Assembly (NCBI GenBank): GCA_900315075.1
Contig: OMXV01000010.1
Location: 33,285 to 97,284 of the forward strand
Direction of reading: 5' to 3'
Length of the DNA: 64,000 bases
From: an uncultured Prevotellaceae bacterium
GTDB lineage: Bacteria; Bacteroidota; Bacteroidia; Bacteroidales; Bacteroidaceae
A model generated the notes under the pieces. The model saw only the letters and a list, made by a program, of their open reading frames with translations, did not search any database and had not been told where the DNA came from. Shown piece by piece: positions 59,538 through 64,000 of this stretch. The position numbers were made by a program, and so were the translations under genes. Numbering within the stretch: position 1 is the first letter of the stretch; every line of letters begins with the position of its first letter.

Positions 59538-60476
59538 CTACAATATTCTCACGCTTTTGTGCTTGTTCTTTCCTTTTTTCACCAGGTTGATGTCTGTTTG
59601 ATAACTCACAAAGAGTTCATGGCTTCCATTGCCAATGCTGATACCGTTGGTATAAAACTCATAGCTATATCCCACGTTGATGTCGTGGAAGCGCCCGCCA
59701 ATGTATGCCGTCACCGAGTTGGTAGGACTGTATCCCACACCAAAGTACATGTGCTTGTTGTCATGGGTGTATTCCAGTCGTGCCGTTATGTCACCACGGT
59801 ATGTTACGAAGTCGGAGCGCACCAGGAATGTAGGGTGTATAGTAAGAAACGGATTTCTCAGCTTTATATTGTATCCACCAGTCAAATAATACGTTCTATC
59901 TACTTGTATCTCATTGGTCTCACCCATTTCCACTAAAGGTGCTGTGACATGCTGTACGGAAGCTCCCACATACCATTGACCTCGCTTAAAGTATAAGCCT
60001 GCCGACAAATCGAGTGTCTGGCCTTTCTGTTCCGAAGTAGCAAACACGGGGTCGCCCGTGTCCTCAAGTTCCACTTTCGAACCGTCGAAATTTTCCATGA
60101 GCAGTCCTGCCTGCACACCGATGCTCAAAGTACCACCAAACATTTTCCGTTTCCATGCATACATGGCCGAAAGACGCTGATGGGTGAAAAGGCCTATTTG
60201 GTCGTTGAGCAACGAGAGTCCCACACCATGGTATGAGTTGAGCGCATAGAAAGGCATATCTCCACCTATATACATAGAGCGAGGATTATGCTCGAAGCCT
60301 ACAAAATTGAGGGCGTATGCGGCTGATACATTGAGTACAGCATCCTTGCCAGCTGCAGCCGGATTGAAATACGTCTCCATGTCCCAATAGTGACTAAAGG
60401 GTACATCATACTGGGCTTTTACCCCTATTATGGCAAAAACCGACAGTGCGACAGTCAGAATTATTCGTCTATACAC
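59538..60476 (-). CDS. porP: T9SS outer-membrane protein PorP/SprF family
   Basis: About 312 residues. The start is placed at the GTG at 60476 because it begins a clean signal peptide (MYRRIILTVALSVFAIIGVK-AQ); the frame stays open to a TTG at 60524. PorP/SprF family features are the QYDVPFSHYWDMETYFNPAA start of the mature protein and beta strands ending GNGSHELFVSYQTDINLV. It precedes gldK by 5 bases, the standard porP-K-L-M-N order. Confidence 0.88.
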   Translation of the reverse strand: MYRRIILTVALSVFAIIGVKAQYDVPFSHYWDMETYFNPAAAGKDAVLNVSAAYALNFVGFEHNPRSMYIGGDMPFYALNSYHGVGLSLLNDQIGLFTHQRLSAMYAWKRKMFGGTLSIGVQAGLLMENFDGSKVELEDTGDPVFATSEQKGQTLDLSAGLYFKRGQWYVGASVQHVTAPLVEMGETNEIQVDRTYYLTGGYNIKLRNPFLTIHPTFLVRSDFVTYRGDITARLEYTHDNKHMYFGVGYSPTNSVTAYIGGRFHDINVGYSYEFYTNGISIGNGSHELFVSYQTDINLVKKGKNKHKSVRIL

Positions 60477-60568
60477 GTAAGGATAACGCAGGAATTGACA
60501 TTTTATTGTGAATCCAATTCTCAATAAAGCACTTCATACATTAAATTGGGCATTTCATACACTATAGA

Positions 60569-60576
60569 CAAAAGTA
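60569..60576 (-). promoter_or_regulatory. -7 element of the T9SS operon
   Basis: TACTTTTG on the minus strand (plus CAAAAGTA), about 93 bases before the porP GTG. It directly abuts the -33 element of the divergent lipoprotein gene. Its own -33 element is weak. Confidence 0.5.
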
Positions 60577-60609
60577 TTTGGTGCGAGCCGAAAAACCATC
60601 GTATATTTG
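60577..60609 (+). promoter_or_regulatory. promoter of the small lipoprotein gene
   Basis: TTTG (60577-60580) and TATATTTG (60602-60609) with 21-base spacing, 63 bases before the ATG at 60672. Confidence 0.65.
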
Positions 60610-60671
60610 CATCGTCAAACAGACACAAAGAGAATTCAAATGTTTTACTAACTAAAAAAGGAGAAAAGATT

Positions 60672-60917
60672 ATGAAAAAGATTATGATGATTTTGGTAGC
60701 TGTTGCAGCAATTGGTTTCACCGCTTGCGATAAGACTAACACCGATGAGCAGAAAGCCCAGACAGAGCAGACTGCCGAAGAGCAGAAGGTAGATGAGAAT
60801 GCTGCTGAGGCTAACGAGGCAACAGAGCAGGATGGCGAAAAGGCTGAGGCTGCCACCACCGAGGAAAACACTGAGGCAAAAGCTGAAGAGAAGACCGACG
60901 AGAAGAAAGAAAACTAA
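60672..60917 (+). CDS. Small acidic repeat lipoprotein
   Basis: An 81-residue lipoprotein: signal MKKIMMILVAVAAIGFTAC with a lipobox Cys19, then a disordered tail made almost only of Glu, Ala, Lys, Thr, Asp and Gln (TEQTAEEQKVDENAAEANEA). The tail has no domain. It has its own promoter, divergent from the T9SS operon, and a strong terminator 18 bases past its stop, so it is a one-gene unit. Function unknown. Confidence 0.75.
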   Translation: MKKIMMILVAVAAIGFTACDKTNTDEQKAQTEQTAEEQKVDENAAEANEATEQDGEKAEAATTEENTEAKAEEKTDEKKEN

Positions 60918-60934
60918 CCCAATAGTTTGCCTTC

Positions 60935-60976
60935 GCAAAAAATCCCACTTCCAACCCAAGGAAGTGGGATTTTTGC
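60935..60976. terminator. bidirectional terminator
   Basis: Stem with arm AAAAATCCCACTTCC and its complement around an AACCCAA loop, flanked by A and T runs on both sides. It ends the lipoprotein gene from the left and the GH43 gene from the right. Confidence 0.85.
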
Positions 60977-60995
60977 ATATTTCATCTCAAAATTA

Positions 60996-62555
60996 TCAAT
61001 ATTCATGGTATTTAGCCCATGGCACTTTGACAATCCCTCCATCACCTTTTATATTATAATGATAGATGCCAAAGCGCACACCCTTCCAATAACCTGCATC
61101 GACATAGAATGGGTCGCCGATGGGGATGAATTGTTTGTTGTCTGAACTATAGGCAAACTGATATTGCTTGGCTTTCATGTCGAAAGAAATACGCAGAAAG
61201 ACCGTCCGCCGTGGATTTTCGGTCTGGATTTGTAGCACTTGCTGATCGTCACCACGATAGAGGCACAGTTTCCCCCCTTTTCGCATTACACCAAGCTGTT
61301 GGTTGGTACGTCCCATGCACACCAGTCCTGCCCTGCCACCCTCGGCAAGCTCAGAGCAGTCAAGGGCAATGGTAGCCATACTCTTATATCCCATCACTTT
61401 CTGTGTGAGTGTGTTGCGTGCCTTTCTGAAATTCTCTGCGTACAATCCATGGAGAGTCAGTTGCCCACGGTTTTCTGTCAGCGACCAAGCCTCATTCACA
61501 GGATTGTGATTCCATTGCCATTGCGGCGACAGCATAACACTTTCAAAATCATCATTAGTTTGGGGAAGCGATGGCTTTCCCGATTTCACTGGCATGGTCC
61601 ATACCCTGACAGGCTCACCGATACCATTGCGGTCAATGTCCACACCAATCACAGGCCAGTCGTCCTGCCAGTGCATGGGCTGTAGATGCACCACACGCCC
61701 AAGCGCACCATGACTTTGGAAATGGAAGAACCACCACTCACCTGTCGGGGTATCCACGATGGCTCCCTGATGAGGACCGTTCACATCGGAACTTCCTTGT
61801 TCAAGCACGACTTTCTTCTCGTAAGGTCCATAAATATTTTTTGAGCGCAGCACCGTTTGCCAACCGCCCTCCACACCGCCTTCTGGGATGGAAAGATAAT
61901 ACCATCCGTTGCGCTTGAGAAACTTTGTCCCTTCCGCTACTGGACCCGTATAGACGGTTACACCATCGTCGAGCAATTGTCTGCCGTCGGCACTCATTTT
62001 ATGAATGATGATAGGACCGGCACCATGGCGACTACGCCCGAGATAAGCCTGTCCGTTGTCATCCCAGAACGGGCAAGGGTCTTCCCATTTCGCCACTGCC
62101 TTTACACAGTGCAGTGCGCTCCATGGACCCTCGGGTTTCTCAGCCTGTGTCATAAAGAGTCCTTCGTCGGGAGTGCAGAAGAAAATCCAGAATTTTCCGT
62201 CGTGATAGCGTAATGCAGGTGCCCACGACCCTCCGGCATAGTGGTCGTTGGTGTCCCATCCAGGCAGGTCGAATCTGTCATACACCTGTGTTACGATACG
62301 CCAGTTCACCATATCATCCGATTCCAACAGCTGCATACCGATGAAATGGAAGTCGGAGGCTACCATATAATACTTCTCTCCCACCCTAATGACATCGGGG
62401 TCGGAATAGTCGGCGCAGAGAATGGGGTTGATATAGGTGCCATTGTCCTGGTCACCCCACTGTAGTCTTTGTTCTTGCCCAAAAGCCGACGATATTACTA
62501 CCATGAACAGCAGCATCGCTATCAGTCGCACCAATAGAAAATCATCCTTTTTCAT
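60996..62555 (-). CDS. GH43 family glycosidase, secreted
   Basis: A 519-residue exported enzyme of GH43 (arabinofuranosidase/xylosidase type). The start at MKKDDFLLVRLIAMLLFMVV gives a normal signal peptide; nine extra in-frame residues exist upstream. The five-bladed propeller carries the catalytic Asp in CADYSDPDVI, the second Asp in WEDPCPFWDD and the acid Glu in GPVAEGTKFL. A C-terminal concanavalin-like beta-sandwich (about 330-519, NPVNEAWSLTENRGQLTLHG) is typical of xylosidase-like members. The exact substrate cannot be read from the sequence. Confidence 0.88.
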   Translation of the reverse strand: MKKDDFLLVRLIAMLLFMVVISSAFGQEQRLQWGDQDNGTYINPILCADYSDPDVIRVGEKYYMVASDFHFIGMQLLESDDMVNWRIVTQVYDRFDLPGWDTNDHYAGGSWAPALRYHDGKFWIFFCTPDEGLFMTQAEKPEGPWSALHCVKAVAKWEDPCPFWDDNGQAYLGRSRHGAGPIIIHKMSADGRQLLDDGVTVYTGPVAEGTKFLKRNGWYYLSIPEGGVEGGWQTVLRSKNIYGPYEKKVVLEQGSSDVNGPHQGAIVDTPTGEWWFFHFQSHGALGRVVHLQPMHWQDDWPVIGVDIDRNGIGEPVRVWTMPVKSGKPSLPQTNDDFESVMLSPQWQWNHNPVNEAWSLTENRGQLTLHGLYAENFRKARNTLTQKVMGYKSMATIALDCSELAEGGRAGLVCMGRTNQQLGVMRKGGKLCLYRGDDQQVLQIQTENPRRTVFLRISFDMKAKQYQFAYSSDNKQFIPIGDPFYVDAGYWKGVRFGIYHYNIKGDGGIVKVPWAKYHEY

Positions 62556-62935
62556 ATTCTTCATTAGTTTCGCATGTTTCACATTCTCAACTTTCAGTGC
62601 ACATTTACAGATATTCTGGCATTTCTCTCACCACTTACCACTCACCTTTTTCCTCTTAAAACGAAGCAAGCAGAGCTTACGAAAGTTGAATTCATCATAA
62701 AAAACGTAGCAAAATTAATCATTTTTACTGAAATCAAAGCATCTATAAATGATTTTATATCGCTCATGCAACATTCTATCGGCCTCAACAATATATTCAC
62801 TCCTTCCTGTTTGTCCTGCACTCCTAATCCCGATACACATCGTGCCGAACTGGCAGGTACACAATTCAACTTTGGATGACTTGGCAAGCACCTCTAATAG
62901 GTTGGCTTCGGTTTATATCAATCAACAAGAGTTAA

Positions 62936-63148
62936 CCAAATACTATCGACCACGCCATCTCATCGATAACCGACGATGCTAATCTATACGACACCAAGGG
63001 CGAAATCCTGCTCATGATAAATGACGAGCAGGGTGCACTGGAGATGTGGCGGAAAATTTTAGAAATAGAGCCCGACTTTGTTCAGAAATTGGGTCAGTAT
63101 TCCAAACTATATAAGCAGCTGAAAGAGAAAAAACTAATTGAGGAATAA
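62936..63148 (+). pseudogene. C-terminal remnant of a TPR-containing gene
   Basis: An open stretch without a start codon reads AISSITDDANLYDTKGEILL then MINDEQGALEMWRKILEIEP, QKLGQYSKLYKQLKEKKLIE-E and TAA. This is a clear TPR C-terminus. The frame is closed upstream by TAA at 62933, and no matching 5' part is found between here and the GH43 start (62583-62935). It is a relic of a deleted or frameshifted gene. Confidence 0.6.
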
Positions 63149-63244
63149 GGATTTAGAGGTACGAATATGTTTCTATGTTCTTGCGGCAAAAATTAAGGCG
63201 GACTTCATCTCACCAGGTGGCAACATACGGTTTAATCCCATAAA

Positions 63245-63305
63245 GCGAGGATGCGCACATCACTGTCGCACCCTCGCCAGAATAAATAGATATCTAAGAA
63301 ACAAA
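63245..63305 (-). terminator. conserved 3' block plus GC hairpin, second copy
   Basis: On the minus strand, the 28-base block 63305-63278 is identical to 30764-30791 and is followed by a hairpin with arms GCGAGG-A-TGCG (63245-63255) and CGCA-C-CCTCGC (63267-63277). It lies just after the small MKK gene at 63320. Confidence 0.65.
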
Positions 63306-63319
63306 ATTATTAATAAAGC

Positions 63320-63526
63320 CTACAGTTTATCCCATTTTTCATCATCCCAACAGCCAAAACCGTTTGATGATGGGTCGAGGTCTCCGTCCTCATTCACACC
63401 CCCATAGCCAATCTCCAAGTCATCGTTCATGATGCCTGTCACGCCATCTCCACTGGTTTTTTGCAACAAAGTGAGTCCTGTTATTACCTCAGTCTCCATC
63501 ATTGGGGGAATATATGTCTTTTTCAT
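63320..63526 (-). CDS. Small acidic MKK protein, second locus
   Basis: A 68-residue protein starting MKKTYIPPMMETEVITGLTL, then LLQKTSGDGVTG and an Asp/Gly-rich tail with Trp (GFGCWDDEKWDKL). The layout matches the 30273 protein: MKK, Pro near residue 7, a hydrophobic stretch, a SGxG turn and an acidic Trp-containing C-terminus. It starts 16 bases after the stop of the tail-bearing protein at 63543 and is followed by the conserved 3' block. Function unknown. Confidence 0.65.
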   Translation of the reverse strand: MKKTYIPPMMETEVITGLTLLQKTSGDGVTGIMNDDLEIGYGGVNEDGDLDPSSNGFGCWDDEKWDKL

Positions 63527-63542
63527 TTCTCTGTCCTCCACA

Positions 63543-64000
63543 TTATTTGATAACCATTTTCTTTCCATCAACGATATAGATGCCTCTCTTTAATGCCCCG
63601 GTTACCTTGCGTCCCTGTAGGTCGTAGGTACCTTCTGTTGGAAGATCTCCAACCTTAACGCTCAAGATACCATCAGCATCGTTGAAAGTCAGCGAGACAT
63701 TGCTATTAGCGCCATTCTTGTAAGCATCGCCAAGGACGTTGTAGGAGTAGAAATAACCTCGGAACGCTTTCATCTTCGTTGCCCCAGTGCTGTACCAGAA
63801 ATTATTTCCGTTGAGGAACAAGCAATCCTCTGGCACCACTGTCTGTGCCTCGTACGTGCCGATAAATGAATTGTAATCGTAGTACCACTTACCGCCTTGT
63901 TTCCATTTTATTTCATCCAGATCAATACTCAACTCATCCGAAGGTGTGAGGGTCACGCCATCAACTTCGAACGACTCTACCTTCTTGTCAACCTTGATGA
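63543..64000 (-). CDS. Secreted protein with GIYxxNGKK-type tail, N-terminus beyond window
   Basis: The reading frame is open to the window edge, so only the C-terminal 152 residues are seen. The end reads GTYDLQGRKVTGALKRGIYI plus VDGKKMVIK, the same tail as the 27959 BspA-like protein. The preceding part (FWYSTGATKMKAFRGYFYSY, DADGILSVKV) follows the pattern before the tail in that protein. Domain type of the missing N-terminal part is unknown. Confidence 0.75.
   Translation of the reverse strand, partial: IKVDKKVESFEVDGVTLTPSDELSIDLDEIKWKQGGKWYYDYNSFIGTYEAQTVVPEDCLFLNGNNFWYSTGATKMKAFRGYFYSYNVLGDAYKNGANSNVSLTFNDADGILSVKVGDLPTEGTYDLQGRKVTGALKRGIYIVDGKKMVIK

Noticed and set aside
62749-62982. 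A 77-codon frame before the TPR remnant
   Set aside because: No signal peptide, domain or promoter; the only recognisable coding signal nearby is in another frame (62936-63148).

Overview
The window looks like chromosomal DNA of a Prevotella-like member of the Bacteroidales. The evidence is: promoters of the Bacteroidetes type (TTTG about 20 bases upstream of TAnnTTTG) with A-rich leaders instead of strong Shine-Dalgarno sites; a Bacteroidetes-style core gene order (tRNAs-tuf-tRNA-Trp-secE-nusG-rplKAJL-rpoBC, then a DUF3467 gene); a complete core of the type IX secretion system (T9SS); BspA-like leucine-rich-repeat proteins; and secreted proteins that end in a short GRxxxxxxxKGIYxxNGKK-like tail. 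The species is inferred, not proven.

Bases 1-22,630 are an almost unbroken minus-strand information-processing block. In transcription order it runs rpsU, xerC, hpf, four tRNAs, tuf, tRNA-Trp, secE, nusG, rplK, rplA, rplJ, rplL, rpoB, rpoC, a DUF3467 gene and a terminator; then rpsL, rpsG, fusA, rpsJ and a terminator; then a new promoter with a structured leader, rplC, rplD, rplW, rplB, rpsS, rplV and the start of rpsC. Clear promoters are visible before rpsU, the tRNA-tuf unit, rpsL and rplC.

Bases 22,630-34,380 are accessory. They hold a membrane-spanning TPR/HTH regulator, small secreted proteins, a repeat-rich 1 kb stretch containing what looks like a structured RNA, a four-helix membrane protein, a BspA-like LRR/MBG surface protein followed by a tiny acidic protein and a damaged paralogue of it, a Hanks-type kinase fused through one membrane helix to an EF-hand/LRR ectodomain, and a small HTH protein. 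Three copies of a palindromic repeat sit exactly at or within a few bases of stop codons here.

Bases 34,380-53,360 are mostly housekeeping: aminopeptidase P, a GH51 arabinofuranosidase flanked by long inverted repeats, malate dehydrogenase, a DUF3737 protein, a MalY/PatB-type C-S lyase, a gamma-carbonic-anhydrase-like protein, the Kdo transferase WaaA, GltX, a PgpH-like 7TM-HD phosphodiesterase, a FadL-type outer-membrane protein and PriA. Bases 53,497-60,476 are the T9SS core (porP, gldK, gldL, gldM, gldN) plus a beta-barrel protein. The right end has a small acidic lipoprotein, a GH43 enzyme, a TPR gene remnant, and a second copy of the 'tail-bearing secreted protein + tiny MKK protein + conserved 3' element' arrangement, cut by the window edge.

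The most unusual pattern is this two-gene arrangement, found at 27,959-30,820 (plus) and 64,000-63,245 (minus). A secreted protein with the GIYxxNGKK-type tail is followed within 10-16 bases by a 59-68 residue protein starting MKK, and both units finish in the same conserved block of about 28 bases plus a GC-rich hairpin.
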